64,000 nucleotides of DNA from Flavipsychrobacter sp. (GTDB lineage: Bacteria; Bacteroidota; Bacteroidia; Chitinophagales; Chitinophagaceae), in assembly GCA_021155965.1 (NCBI GenBank), contig JAJNBJ010000001.1, forward strand, positions 186,001-250,000, read 5' to 3'. Numbering within the stretch: the stretch's first letter is position 1; each line of letters starts with the position of its first letter. A program made the position numbers and the translations under genes. Shown here piece after piece: positions 1 through 8,063 of the stretch. The notes beneath the pieces were generated by a model, which was given only the letters and a program-made list of their open reading frames with translations, was not told the origin of the DNA and made no database searches.

Positions 1-35
1 TTTTGGTACAAACCCTGCAGCACCTCCAAATTCAT
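1..35 (-). CDS. Possible 5' end of a gene cut by the window edge
   Basis: An ATG on the minus strand at 35..33 opens a frame (MNLEVLQGLYQ) that runs off the left edge without a stop. A perfect Bacteroidota -7 element (TATCTTTG) ends 8 nt before this ATG, the same layout seen at several well-supported genes in this window. Only 11 residues are visible, so no family can be named, and the frame could be chance. Confidence 0.35.
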   Translation of the reverse strand, partial: MNLEVLQGLYQ

Positions 36-63
36 CGGGGTGGCAAAGATAGTGGAAAGGGTG

Positions 64-336
64 TTAAAACAGATCAGTATGAGTACCTGTACGAGTTAGC
101 ATAACAGACTTTTCTTTATCATCTTGTTTCCATATTAGCAGCCAATCAGATTTGATATGACATTCCATATAGTTGTTATACTTACCCTGAAGTTTATGCG
201 GCCGGTAATGAGGTTCGAGTTTACCTGATGTATGTAATTTCTTGATGACTGCACGTAATAATTCGATATTATAACCACGTTTAGCAGCTAATTTCAAATC
301 TTTGTTAAATTGGTTGGAATACGCTATTTCATACAT
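64..336 (-). CDS. YafQ-family mRNA interferase toxin (type II toxin-antitoxin)
   Basis: This 90-residue protein belongs to the RelE/ParE superfamily and closely follows YafQ, a ribosome-dependent endoribonuclease that cuts mRNA in the A site. The YafQ catalytic set appears intact: His47 in the HKLQG motif, His60 and Asp64 (CHIKSDW), and His86 in the C-terminal TRTGTH motif. The start MYEIAY at 336 is preferred over an upstream start 11 codons earlier, because the earlier one would overlap the antitoxin gene and the family begins here. The gene lies 1 nt after the stop of the antitoxin gene, the usual antitoxin-first order, so the two should be co-transcribed and autoregulated. The family call is strong; toxicity in this host is inferred. 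Confidence 0.88.
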   Translation of the reverse strand: MYEIAYSNQFNKDLKLAAKRGYNIELLRAVIKKLHTSGKLEPHYRPHKLQGKYNNYMECHIKSDWLLIWKQDDKEKSVMLTRTGTHTDLF

Positions 337-337
337 G

Positions 338-532
338 CTACTTCCCCAGGATTTGTTTAAAGAGATCATCAGGGTCTTTAGCCTTTTTTACTTTGCCTGC
401 TTCCACATCTTTTATTGCCTTTTTTGTTACCGCATTCGGCTCTTCAAGAATTTCAATATAGGGCTGCGTTTTCAAAAAAGCTACCAACCTCTTCCCTTCT
501 TTTGTGTGTTCGTCTATTGTAATGTATGTCAT
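338..532 (-). CDS. Antitoxin partner of the YafQ-like toxin
   Basis: This 64-residue acidic/lysine-rich protein sits immediately upstream of the YafQ-like toxin, with a 1-nt gap. Its C-terminal half (DDLFKQILGK at the end) is charged and likely disordered, as expected for the toxin-wrapping segment of an antitoxin. No clear DNA-binding motif can be read by eye; similar small partners of RelE-type toxins are often unrelated in sequence. The assignment rests mainly on position and size. A TAnnTTTG element lies 26 nt upstream of its start, so a single promoter would drive both genes. Confidence 0.75.
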   Translation of the reverse strand: MTYITIDEHTKEGKRLVAFLKTQPYIEILEEPNAVTKKAIKDVEAGKVKKAKDPDDLFKQILGK

Positions 533-558
533 AATGAACCACTTCAGGCTTTGTTTAC

Positions 559-566
559 CAAAGTTA
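559..566 (-). promoter_or_regulatory. -7 promoter element of the toxin-antitoxin operon
   Basis: TAACTTTG on the minus strand matches the Bacteroidota -7 consensus TAnnTTTG and lies 26 nt before the antitoxin ATG. Confidence 0.5.
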
Positions 567-701
567 ATATATATTGATCTTATTGCAAAAGGGTAATGAA
601 ATCCAATCTTTTAAAAAAATCTGGTTACACTTTGGTGATATTCTTATAAATACATGTACTATAAGATCATAACCTGCGTTATGTAATTAAACTACTGTGC
701 T

Positions 702-1616
702 ATGGATACTCATCAATTGTGCAGAACTGCAATGTTTTTAGGCTGTATTTGTTGCCTGCCGTACAACAGCCATGCAACTGCAAGAACGATTTCTTTTAAA
801 AAGGCAATAGCTGCGAAGCTGATAACTGTGAAAGCCACATCCACGGGCGGTTATTGCGGCAAAAGTTTAAAACTGGCGTTACGGAACAATTGCTGCCGGG
901 ACCTGCGCGTGACAATAGATCCCGGCCTGATCTTTCAGCCCGAGAACCAATCGTACCAGGACCTTGTGGTGCTGGGTAATGAAGCTGTGGCCCTCGCACC
1001 CGAAGGGTATAGTGAAATAACGCTGCAGACTTTTTGTGGCAAGAGCTATGCAATGGGACCTGAAACTAACCTGCCCTACCATTACTGGAAGCAGGGCGAC
1101 AGCGACATGATAAGAACATTGGATTATGTGAGGAGCAACCGGGTAGAACCGCATCTTGCGCAAAAGGCTGTATGGTTCTTTACGAACAACCATAGCATCG
1201 CTTCCATTTATTCTTATGACAATTCAGAAGTATCAGAGAATTTTGCGAGGTATGTTGCAGCACTAAGGCATATAAAACTGCCGGATTATTTTATTGATCA
1301 CCGGTTGAACAATCGCGCAGGCGAACGCACCGTAAGCGCCGAGCAGTTGAAGCTTTATACCATAATGCACTGGGGTGCTAACGATGGCTACAGGCATATG
1401 TATGTTACGGTATACAAGGAGGATGGAACGATCTATAAAAAGATAGAAGCAGGCCAGGTGATAGATAAATACGGATATACCGTAAAAGTGCAGTTTGACC
1501 CCAGACGCGACCCACAGGGCGCCTACCTGGTAACGCTGCATGACGATGCCAATAAGATATGGGACAGGAAAAAGGTAGTAGTTGATGCACGTGAGTACCA
1601 GGTGCCGTACAATTAA
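702..1616 (+). CDS. Secreted protein of unknown function with conserved-looking cysteines
   Basis: This 304-residue protein begins with a signal-peptide-like hydrophobic stretch (residues about 9-25, ending SHATA). The middle part has several cysteines (GYCGKS, NNCCRDL, TFCGKSY) followed by a segment around AVWFFTNNHSIASIY. The last ~90 residues look like a beta-sandwich domain (GYTVKVQFDP, GAYLVTLHDDANK). I do not recognise a named family. The paired CGKS motifs could bind a metal or form disulfides in the periplasm or at the cell surface. It stands alone, with 95 bp before the next gene on the same strand. Confidence 0.75.
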   Translation: MDTHQLCRTAMFLGCICCLPYNSHATARTISFKKAIAAKLITVKATSTGGYCGKSLKLALRNNCCRDLRVTIDPGLIFQPENQSYQDLVVLGNEAVALAPEGYSEITLQTFCGKSYAMGPETNLPYHYWKQGDSDMIRTLDYVRSNRVEPHLAQKAVWFFTNNHSIASIYSYDNSEVSENFARYVAALRHIKLPDYFIDHRLNNRAGERTVSAEQLKLYTIMHWGANDGYRHMYVTVYKEDGTIYKKIEAGQVIDKYGYTVKVQFDPRRDPQGAYLVTLHDDANKIWDRKKVVVDAREYQVPYN

Positions 1617-1711
1617 ACCTGTTTTTCGCACACTTAGAAAAATCACGGTTGTCTATGCGGGGGTAATTATGGCATAAGAAAAAGTGTAGGTATATTTATT
1701 ATCGGCTTATA

Positions 1712-3931
1712 ATGAATAAGATAATCACTTATATACCTAAATGTGTTGCGGCAAGGATGTTCCTATGCATCTTATGTGTTTTTTCCACCCAAATACATGC
1801 CCAAAAGAAGCAGGGACAGCCGTTTGTGGACTCTCTGCTTAAAGAATTGCATGCACAGAAAGACGAGACCGTTAAGATAAACATCTTTATCGCGCTTGCA
1901 CGAGCCTATTACAGAATTGACCCAAAGGAAGGAATGAAGTATGGCGAGTTGGGGCTAAATCTGTCGACCAGGTTGGGCGATAAGCAAGGTATAGCCAGGT
2001 CTTATTGTGTTTTAGGAGGCTTGTATGACCTACGGGGGAATATAGCTGAGGGAAGGAAGTATGATAGTATTGCCTTGCAAATGTTGCAACAACATGGTGA
2101 TAAACATTGGGCAGCGTTATCGTATTATTTTACTGGCAAATCGCTGCAGTTAAATGACCACACGGCTTCTTTAAGTGCTTTATTGACAGCGTTAAAAATG
2201 TTTGAGGAAGAGGGGAGTGATGCCAGCCGTGATGGTATTATTGATTGCCATATTGCCATTGGGGCAGCGTATGGATCGACCGGGGACTACCTGAAGGGGC
2301 TTGAACACCTGAAAGCAGCTACAAAAATGTGCCTGGACGCAAACGATAAACTAAGGCTGGCGAGCTGCTATACCAATACCGGGATAATATTCTATTACCT
2401 GGCAAACTATCCGGAAGCGCTGAATAATCATTTTGCTGCATTAAAGATCAACGAGGAAGCAGGAGCAAAAATGAAAATGGCAAACTGTTACAACAATATT
2501 GGCATGGTGTATACTGAACAAGGAAACAAAAAAGAGGCGCTTAAATCTACTACAGCCGCATTGAGTTTCTACGAAGAGTTTGGCAATAAGCAGGCAATTG
2601 CAGTTACACTACAAAACATTGCGAGCATAAATTACTTGTTGGATAATGACTCAGCGGCGCTGAGAAATTACCGTCGCGCATTAAGCATATATGAAGAGTT
2701 GGATGATAAGAACGGGATCGCGGATTGCTACGCAGGGTTTGGTAACATTTATAGTGATGAAAAAAACTTTCAGCAGGCCATAAAATATCTTTTAGCAGCA
2801 CTGGGTATGTTTGAAAAGACTGATAACAGATATTCTGTTGCAAAGTCATTATTCAACATTGCGAATGTATATCATAAACAGAATTTGTATAGCGATGCCG
2901 ATAAGTATGCTGCCCGCTCTTTGGATGAAGCTGAAAAGATAAGTGCTATTGAGATCATCAGCGAAGCAAGTGAGTTGTTAAGCCAGGTCAATGCTGCAAC
3001 AGGTAATTACAAAAAGTCGTTGACGTATTACAAGTCATTTGTAGCATCCAGGGATAGTATGTTTGGCGAAGCGCAGACAAAGAAAGCTGCACAGGTACAG
3101 ATGCAGTACGAGTTTGATAAAAGGGAAGCATTAGCAAGAGTGGAACAGGATAAGAAAGATGCTATTTTGTTATCGAGGCTGGAGCGGAAAAATATCGTTA
3201 TATATTGTTCAACAGCGGCTTTTATACTGTTATTAGCCATTGTAGCATTATATATACGCCAAGGCAGGCTACGGATAAGTCAGCAAAAGGCAGAACTGGA
3301 GCAAAAGCAGCTAAGAGCGCAGATGAACCCCCACTTTATTTTCAATTGTCTTAACTCGATACAGCATTTTGTAGTGGCTAATGATGTAAAGAACGCCAAT
3401 AAATATCTATCCGGATTTGCTCTGCTGATGCGGCAGACGCTGGAGAATTCAAAGGATGGCATTATTACGTTGCGTAAGGAAATAGCTTATCTGGAAAATT
3501 ACCTCTCTCTTGAATTGCTGCGGTTTGAAGATAAGTTTACGGTGGAGATAACTTGCGCCGATGATGTAAACGCCGATGCTATTGAAGTGCCTGCTATGAT
3601 CATTCAGCCATTTATTGAGAATGCGATAAGGCATGGCTTATGCTACCTGGAGGACAGGCTGGGAGTATTGAAAATACAGTTTTACAAAAAGGAAGGGTGC
3701 TTATATTGCGAAGTGGATGATAATGGCATAGGTATGGAGCGTTCGCGTATGCTTAAGGAGCGTAACCAGATAGCATATGAGTCCCATGGTATGGAACTGA
3801 CAAGGAAGCGGCTCGCACTGGTGAGTAAAGGGTATGGTTCTGACTATAGCATTGAAGTGGTAAATAAGAAGAATAATAATGGTGAACCGGAAGGCACAAT
3901 AATAATCATCAAATTCCCATTGGAGAAATGA
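1712..3931 (+). CDS. TPR-repeat sensor histidine kinase, LytS type
   Basis: This 739-residue membrane kinase has a signal peptide (about residues 12-30), a long periplasmic array of tetratricopeptide repeats (about 45-430), a coiled coil, one transmembrane segment (about 493-515) and a cytoplasmic His_kinase domain. The phospho-acceptor is His541 in the QMNPHFIFN motif typical of LytS/YehU kinases, and the ATP-binding N-box is in IIQPFIENAIRHGL. It overlaps the downstream response regulator by 4 nt (ATGA), so the two are translationally coupled and very probably form one pathway. The signal sensed by the TPR domain is unknown. Many Bacteroidota carry several such TPR-LytS/LytTR pairs. Confidence 0.92.
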   Translation: MNKIITYIPKCVAARMFLCILCVFSTQIHAQKKQGQPFVDSLLKELHAQKDETVKINIFIALARAYYRIDPKEGMKYGELGLNLSTRLGDKQGIARSYCVLGGLYDLRGNIAEGRKYDSIALQMLQQHGDKHWAALSYYFTGKSLQLNDHTASLSALLTALKMFEEEGSDASRDGIIDCHIAIGAAYGSTGDYLKGLEHLKAATKMCLDANDKLRLASCYTNTGIIFYYLANYPEALNNHFAALKINEEAGAKMKMANCYNNIGMVYTEQGNKKEALKSTTAALSFYEEFGNKQAIAVTLQNIASINYLLDNDSAALRNYRRALSIYEELDDKNGIADCYAGFGNIYSDEKNFQQAIKYLLAALGMFEKTDNRYSVAKSLFNIANVYHKQNLYSDADKYAARSLDEAEKISAIEIISEASELLSQVNAATGNYKKSLTYYKSFVASRDSMFGEAQTKKAAQVQMQYEFDKREALARVEQDKKDAILLSRLERKNIVIYCSTAAFILLLAIVALYIRQGRLRISQQKAELEQKQLRAQMNPHFIFNCLNSIQHFVVANDVKNANKYLSGFALLMRQTLENSKDGIITLRKEIAYLENYLSLELLRFEDKFTVEITCADDVNADAIEVPAMIIQPFIENAIRHGLCYLEDRLGVLKIQFYKKEGCLYCEVDDNGIGMERSRMLKERNQIAYESHGMELTRKRLALVSKGYGSDYSIEVVNKKNNNGEPEGTIIIIKFPLEK

Positions 3932-4671
3932 TAACGGCTATTATCGTTGATGACGAGCGTAAGAATATTTCTACACTTACCAACCTGCTTAAAAGCTATT
4001 GCCCGCAGATGAGTATAGTGGGCACTGCAAACAGCGCAGCTTCCGGGAAAGAGCTTATAGAGAAGGTGAAACCACAATTGGTTTTCCTGGATATTGAAAT
4101 GCCCTATGGCAGCGGTTTTGATATGTTGCGTGCTATGCCGCGTATAGATGCCGAGATCATTTTTATAACTGCGTTCGACCAGTACGCAATCACTGCATTT
4201 CGCTATGCTGCGCTGGATTATCTACTAAAGCCTGTTGATATAGAACAATTGGAGCTTGCCGTGCAGCGTGCAGAAAAACGGATCGCAGAAAAAGCCCTGG
4301 TCCTTAACTATAACCTTCTTTTGCGTAACATGGATGAGAAAGATGCTGCTAATAAAGCCATCGCATTAACCGATAACGGGCAACAGTTTTTTATATCGGT
4401 GTCAGACATTATGTATATTATCGCTAATGGCAGCTATACGCATATACATACCGCGAAACGAACATTTGTTTCCACTAAGAACCTTATAGACTATGAGGGG
4501 TTGTTACCTGCAACAATTTTTTACCGCATTCACCATGGGCATATTATCAATACGCTGCATGTTGATAGGATACAGAAAGGCAGGGGGGGAACCGTATGCA
4601 TGAAGGATAAAAAAGAACTGGAAATTGCAGTTCGCAGAAAGGAAGGATTTCTGAAAATGCTTAACAAATAA
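3928..4671 (+). CDS. LytTR-family response regulator
   Basis: This 247-residue protein has an N-terminal receiver domain (about 1-120) with the acidic pocket VDDE and phospho-acceptor Asp55 in FLDIEMP, plus the conserved Lys of LLKPVD. It is followed by a C-terminal LytTR DNA-binding domain (about 145-245, with the typical FYRIHHGHIIN segment). It should be phosphorylated by the kinase encoded directly upstream, whose stop codon overlaps this ATG. LytTR regulators bind paired direct repeats in promoters; no target site was identified here. Confidence 0.93.
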   Translation: MITAIIVDDERKNISTLTNLLKSYCPQMSIVGTANSAASGKELIEKVKPQLVFLDIEMPYGSGFDMLRAMPRIDAEIIFITAFDQYAITAFRYAALDYLLKPVDIEQLELAVQRAEKRIAEKALVLNYNLLLRNMDEKDAANKAIALTDNGQQFFISVSDIMYIIANGSYTHIHTAKRTFVSTKNLIDYEGLLPATIFYRIHHGHIINTLHVDRIQKGRGGTVCMKDKKELEIAVRRKEGFLKMLNK

Positions 4672-4732
4672 CACAGTTACAAAAAAGGCTGCACATATAG
4701 GGTTAAATTAATGCTGTATATGCTAAATGACT

Positions 4733-4740
4733 TATTTTTG
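4733..4740 (+). promoter_or_regulatory. -7 promoter element of the small lipoprotein gene
   Basis: TATTTTTG matches TAnnTTTG and lies 17 nt upstream of the ATG at 4758, so this lipoprotein probably has its own promoter separate from the kinase/regulator pair. Confidence 0.45.
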
Positions 4741-4757
4741 GACTAAATAAATGATTT

Positions 4758-5165
4758 ATGAAAAAAACTATTCAGCTCCTCAGTATTGTTTTAGCTTGCA
4801 TATTAATATTCTCGGCTTGTACTAAAAAGGAAAGTGGCAATGACGCTGCGAAGTTTATTGGTACCTGGAACGGAACTGCATGCGGTGTTGCAGGAAACTT
4901 TACGCTAAATGCCGGCAGCAATGGATCTTCATTGACTACCAGCATGACGGTAGGTACTCTTACTCCAGGTTGTGTAAAAAGCGTTACGCTTAATATAACT
5001 GCAAGTGGTAATACGCTGACAATTCCATCGCAAACCTTTACAGATAACTGTGGCGTTTCTTATACAATTTCGGGGGGTGGTTCTCTAAGTGGGACTACGC
5101 TAACGCTGACTGAAAACGTTTCCGGTGGTGTAACTGCAAGTTGCACTTTTGTAGGTACTAAATAG
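4758..5165 (+). CDS. Small lipoprotein of unknown function
   Basis: This 135-residue protein has a lipoprotein signal peptide ending in the lipobox FSAC (Cys21). The mature part, after a short KKESGND linker, looks like a single small beta-barrel or lipocalin-like fold: it starts with FIGTWNGTA and then has alternating short beta strands rich in Thr, Ser and Gly. Two cysteines in the mature chain (VAGN..., PGCVKS, DNCGVS) may form a disulfide. The function is unknown. It is followed by a strong terminator. Confidence 0.8.
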   Translation: MKKTIQLLSIVLACILIFSACTKKESGNDAAKFIGTWNGTACGVAGNFTLNAGSNGSSLTTSMTVGTLTPGCVKSVTLNITASGNTLTIPSQTFTDNCGVSYTISGGGSLSGTTLTLTENVSGGVTASCTFVGTK

Positions 5166-5194
5166 TAGATTCGGAAATAAATATGCTTTTTTGC

Positions 5195-5226
5195 AGCGGC
5201 AGCCTTTCAAGGCCGCCGCTTTTTTT
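5195..5226 (+). terminator. Rho-independent terminator after the lipoprotein gene
   Basis: A 10-bp GC-rich stem with one mismatch (AGCGGCAGCC / GGCCGCCGCT) and a 4-6 nt loop is followed by a run of T. It separates the plus-strand lipoprotein from the convergent mreD gene, whose stop lies at 5232. Confidence 0.85.
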
Positions 5227-5231
5227 ATCAA

Positions 5232-5777
5232 CTAGCTTCTCGCAGCATTCTGCCTTGTAAACAGCAGCAGGTAAACTATAATGAACAGCATTGAGGTTAC
5301 TGCGGATGCCAGTATTTTCAGCATCAGGAAGCCGATGTTGGAGAAATTCCAGAGCTCTATAGAGAAGAACACGATATGGTGCAAAAGGATCAGGAAACCA
5401 CTATAAACCAGGAATGGCATCCACCCCATGGTGCGTATAGATGGGTGCTGGCCGGAGTATTCAGAGAGGTTACGTGGCAACAGGGCACTGAGTACATTGG
5501 TGCGCAGGTATGCAATAAGTATAGTGGCACAGGCATGCATGCCGGCCGTATTCATAAATGTATCTACGGTGATGCCGAGAATGAAACCAAGAATCAGCAA
5601 CAGGGGAACCGGGGCTTCGAAAGGAAGCAGCAGGATAAACAAGGGATACACAAAAGGGATAAAAATAGGGAAGCTGGAGGGTTCACTCCACCAGCGCAGG
5701 GTTATCTTATTAAGGATAAGCACCTGCAGCAGGAGGATGATACAAAAGCGTAAAATATTTTTTATGGTGCTATTCAT
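5232..5777 (-). CDS. mreD: Rod shape-determining protein MreD
   Basis: This 181-residue integral membrane protein has about five hydrophobic segments and is the third gene after mreB and mreC, its conserved position. MreD is a membrane component of the elongasome that links MreC/MreB to peptidoglycan synthesis. The sequence is weakly conserved, as is usual in this family, so context carries much of the call. It starts 34 nt after mreC ends. No penicillin-binding protein 2 or rodA gene follows; the next gene is convergent. Confidence 0.85.
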   Translation of the reverse strand: MNSTIKNILRFCIILLLQVLILNKITLRWWSEPSSFPIFIPFVYPLFILLLPFEAPVPLLLILGFILGITVDTFMNTAGMHACATILIAYLRTNVLSALLPRNLSEYSGQHPSIRTMGWMPFLVYSGFLILLHHIVFFSIELWNFSNIGFLMLKILASAVTSMLFIIVYLLLFTRQNAARS

Positions 5778-5811
5778 TACTCTTTGACTAATTGCCCTTT
5801 TAACTTTTTAC

Positions 5812-6669
5812 CTATTTTTTTGCTGTTGAGTCTTCCAGTTGTTTCTTCTCCAGTGCGAATTTATTATCTATTACATATACATACTGCAGGTTGTGAAAAT
5901 TGGTGGACGAACGCAGGTAAACGATCTGCACGCCTTTTTTCTTTTCTACCTCCGTTTTTATCACCGTCCCTACCATCACATCCGGAGGGAAAAAGAGTGA
6001 AAAATTATTGGTAAGGACTGTATCCCCTTTTTTTACATTCACCTGCTGAGGCACATCGATCATGGTAAGGATACCAGCGCTTTTCTCATCCCATACAACC
6101 AACCCATTTGTGCCATCCTTGAGTTTGACGTTTACTTTAAGCTTTGTGCTGAGCGCAGATAGAATGCTGGCGAAGTGTGCCGATACGTGCTCCACCCTGC
6201 CCACTACGCCTGTGCCGGATATTACTGCCATATTCTTGCGGACACCATCTTTTGAGCCACGGTTTATGGTCACATAGTTATCACTTGCATTGGTAGAGTT
6301 GTTAATGACCCTTGCGGTCATATACACATAATTGGCGTATTCAATTATATGTGTTGCAGTATCTTCTGGGCCTGTTGCCATGCGCACAAGGCTATCGCGC
6401 AATGTATCAACAGTGTGTACGCGGTTGAGCATCTTGCGTAGCATGGCGTTCTCATTCAGCAAGCTGTCATTCATTTTGCGCAGGCCGAAGTAATACATTA
6501 CATCGCTCTGCTTCTTGTACACAATTCCTGCTATAGTATTTGCAGAGCTTACAATATCGTTGCCCTGCAGGGTGTCTGTGCGCTCAATCATCATGATACA
6601 TGCTATCTCCAGCCCGAGGAAGAGTATCAGGTTAAAGAAGCGCCGTATGAACAGTATGAAATTGCGCAC
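5812..6669 (-). CDS. mreC: Rod shape-determining protein MreC
   Basis: This 285-residue bitopic protein has one N-terminal transmembrane helix (about residues 8-27), a coiled-coil stretch (about 55-85, KMNDSLLNENAMLRKML) and a periplasmic two-barrel beta domain containing the GVVGRVEHVS and NGLVVWDE segments typical of MreC. It scaffolds the cell-wall elongation complex in the periplasm. It lies 77 nt downstream of mreB, separated by a short repeat and hairpin region, and should be in the same operon. Confidence 0.92.
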   Translation of the reverse strand: MRNFILFIRRFFNLILFLGLEIACIMMIERTDTLQGNDIVSSANTIAGIVYKKQSDVMYYFGLRKMNDSLLNENAMLRKMLNRVHTVDTLRDSLVRMATGPEDTATHIIEYANYVYMTARVINNSTNASDNYVTINRGSKDGVRKNMAVISGTGVVGRVEHVSAHFASILSALSTKLKVNVKLKDGTNGLVVWDEKSAGILTMIDVPQQVNVKKGDTVLTNNFSLFFPPDVMVGTVIKTEVEKKKGVQIVYLRSSTNFHNLQYVYVIDNKFALEKKQLEDSTAKK

Positions 6670-6676
6670 GCTTAGG

Positions 6677-6708
6677 GATTTATGATCTGTGATTTATGAT
6701 CTGTGATT
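6677..6708. repeat. Tandem 14-bp repeat between mreB and mreC
   Basis: Two perfect copies of GATTTATGATCTGT (6677-6690 and 6691-6704) are followed by a partial GATT. It lies wholly in the mreB-mreC spacer. It is probably a slippage-type duplication, with no known function. Confidence 0.85.
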
Positions 6709-6728
6709 GAGAAATAATGGTTCTCAAT
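6706..6728 (-). promoter_or_regulatory. Hairpin in the mreB-mreC spacer
   Basis: A perfect 8-bp inverted repeat (ATTGAGAA / TTCTCAAT) encloses a 7-nt loop. It has no T-run, so it is unlikely to be a full terminator. It could act as an mRNA processing or stability element that sets the mreB:mreC ratio. Confidence 0.4.
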
Positions 6729-6746
6729 TTCCAACTCCTAATTGGC

Positions 6747-7781
6747 TTATTTCATGAGGAAAGGCATGCGGGCAATGTTCTTCAGTGCCATGCCGGTACC
6801 CCTTACCACGGCACGCAGCGGATCGTCTGCTACATGCACAGGCAGTTTTATTTTGTGTGAGATACGTTTATCCAGCCCGCGCAGCAATGCACCACCACCG
6901 GTGAGGTATAAGCCACGACGGTAGATATCAGCAGCCAATTCTGGCGGAGTGCTTTCCAGCGCTTTCAGTATCGCCTCTTCTATTTTGAAGATGGATTTAT
7001 CGAGCGCTTCTGCAACTTCCTGGTAAGAAACCATGATCTGTTTAGGAATACCTGTTACAAGGTCGCGGCCGTTAACAGCAATGTCATCGGGTGGATTGTC
7101 CAGCTCTTTCAACGCAGAGCCTACGTGAATTTTAATTTGTTCTGCGGTACGCTCACCGATCATCAGGCTATGGTAGCGGCGCATAGCCTCCATTATATCG
7201 CCTGTGAATTCATCACCTGCGATACGTATGGATTGGTCGCACACTATACCTGCAAGCGCTATTACCGATATGCCTGTAGTACCACCACCAATGTCGATGA
7301 TCATGTTGCCGGTTGGTTCTTCCACATCAATACCGATACCGAGAGCTGCTGCCATAGGCTCGTGTATCATGTATACTTCTTTTGCGCCTGCCTGCTCTGC
7401 CGAATCCCTTACCGCCCTTTTTTCAACCTCTGTAATGCTTGATGGTATGCATATCACCATGCGCCAGCTTGGAGGGAACATGGGTTTTTTTGGGTAAACC
7501 AGTTTTATCATTTCGCGCAGCATACCTTCGGCTGCGTTAAAGTCTGCTATCACACCGTCTTTAAGCGGGCGTATGGTCTTCAGATTTTCGTGTGTTTTTT
7601 CGTGCATCATCATAGCTTTTTTGCCAACAGCCACAATTTTATTCGTGGTGCGGTCTATAGCTACGATAGATGGTTCGTCTACAACTACCTGGTCGTTATG
7701 TATGATGAGTGTATTGGCAGTGCCAAGATCTATTGCGATTTCCTGTGTAAGAAATTTAAAAAAGCCCAAAAAGTTGCTCAT
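6747..7781 (-). CDS. mreB: Rod shape-determining protein MreB (actin-like)
   Basis: This 344-residue bacterial actin has the full set of motifs: the N-terminal EIAIDLGTANTLI phosphate-binding loop, the IDIGGGTTGISVIAL second phosphate loop, and the LTGGGALLRGLD adenosine motif near the C-terminus. It polymerises under the inner membrane and positions cell-wall elongation enzymes. The length is normal for the family. It is the first gene of mreBCD, with a TAnnTTTG promoter element about 73 nt upstream. Confidence 0.97.
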   Translation of the reverse strand: MSNFLGFFKFLTQEIAIDLGTANTLIIHNDQVVVDEPSIVAIDRTTNKIVAVGKKAMMMHEKTHENLKTIRPLKDGVIADFNAAEGMLREMIKLVYPKKPMFPPSWRMVICIPSSITEVEKRAVRDSAEQAGAKEVYMIHEPMAAALGIGIDVEEPTGNMIIDIGGGTTGISVIALAGIVCDQSIRIAGDEFTGDIMEAMRRYHSLMIGERTAEQIKIHVGSALKELDNPPDDIAVNGRDLVTGIPKQIMVSYQEVAEALDKSIFKIEEAILKALESTPPELAADIYRRGLYLTGGGALLRGLDKRISHKIKLPVHVADDPLRAVVRGTGMALKNIARMPFLMK

Positions 7782-7854
7782 TATGGCTGAATTTAACTAA
7801 AAGCAAAAGTGCGAAAAAACTAATAGAGTTTACGGTTGTTTTCCTTTAGTGCTG

Positions 7855-7862
7855 CAAAATTA
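7855..7862 (-). promoter_or_regulatory. -7 promoter element of mreBCD
   Basis: TAATTTTG on the minus strand matches TAnnTTTG, 73 nt before the mreB start. A TTG lies 16 nt further upstream, which is a little short for the usual spacing. Confidence 0.45.
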
Positions 7863-7978
7863 GGTAAATAATTATCCCCAAGCGGTGAATTACGATGTGT
7901 ATAAAATCTAGTAATATAAAGCGATAAATTACCGCCATAGAGGAAAATATTTGGATATGATTGAGCCATTTTTTTACC

Positions 7979-7986
7979 TACTTTTG
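7979..7986 (+). promoter_or_regulatory. -7 promoter element of carB
   Basis: TACTTTTG matches TAnnTTTG, with the carB ATG 77 nt downstream. The predicted transcript would begin close to the hairpin at 7991. Confidence 0.45.
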
Positions 7987-7990
7987 CGCC

Positions 7991-8011
7991 TCGGGCGTTG
8001 AGCCCGATTTT
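7991..8011 (+). promoter_or_regulatory. GC hairpin plus T-run in the carB leader
   Basis: TCGGGC (7991-7996) pairs perfectly with GCCCGA (8002-8007) around a 5-nt loop, and TTTT follows. It would lie at or very near the 5' end of the carB mRNA. The stem is short for a terminator, so it may instead be a 5' stabilising hairpin or a weak attenuator. Confidence 0.4.
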
Positions 8012-8030
8012 AGTATCTGCTCATCGCGCT

Positions 8031-8060
8031 TTTTTTTGAATTTTACTTTTTTGAATTTTA
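8031..8060 (+). repeat. Tandem 15-bp repeat directly before carB
   Basis: Two copies of a 15-bp T-rich unit (yTTTTTTGAATTTTA, at 8031-8045 and 8046-8060) end 3 nt before the carB ATG. They leave the start region almost purely A/T with no Shine-Dalgarno sequence. Confidence 0.75.
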
Positions 8061-8063
8061 ATC

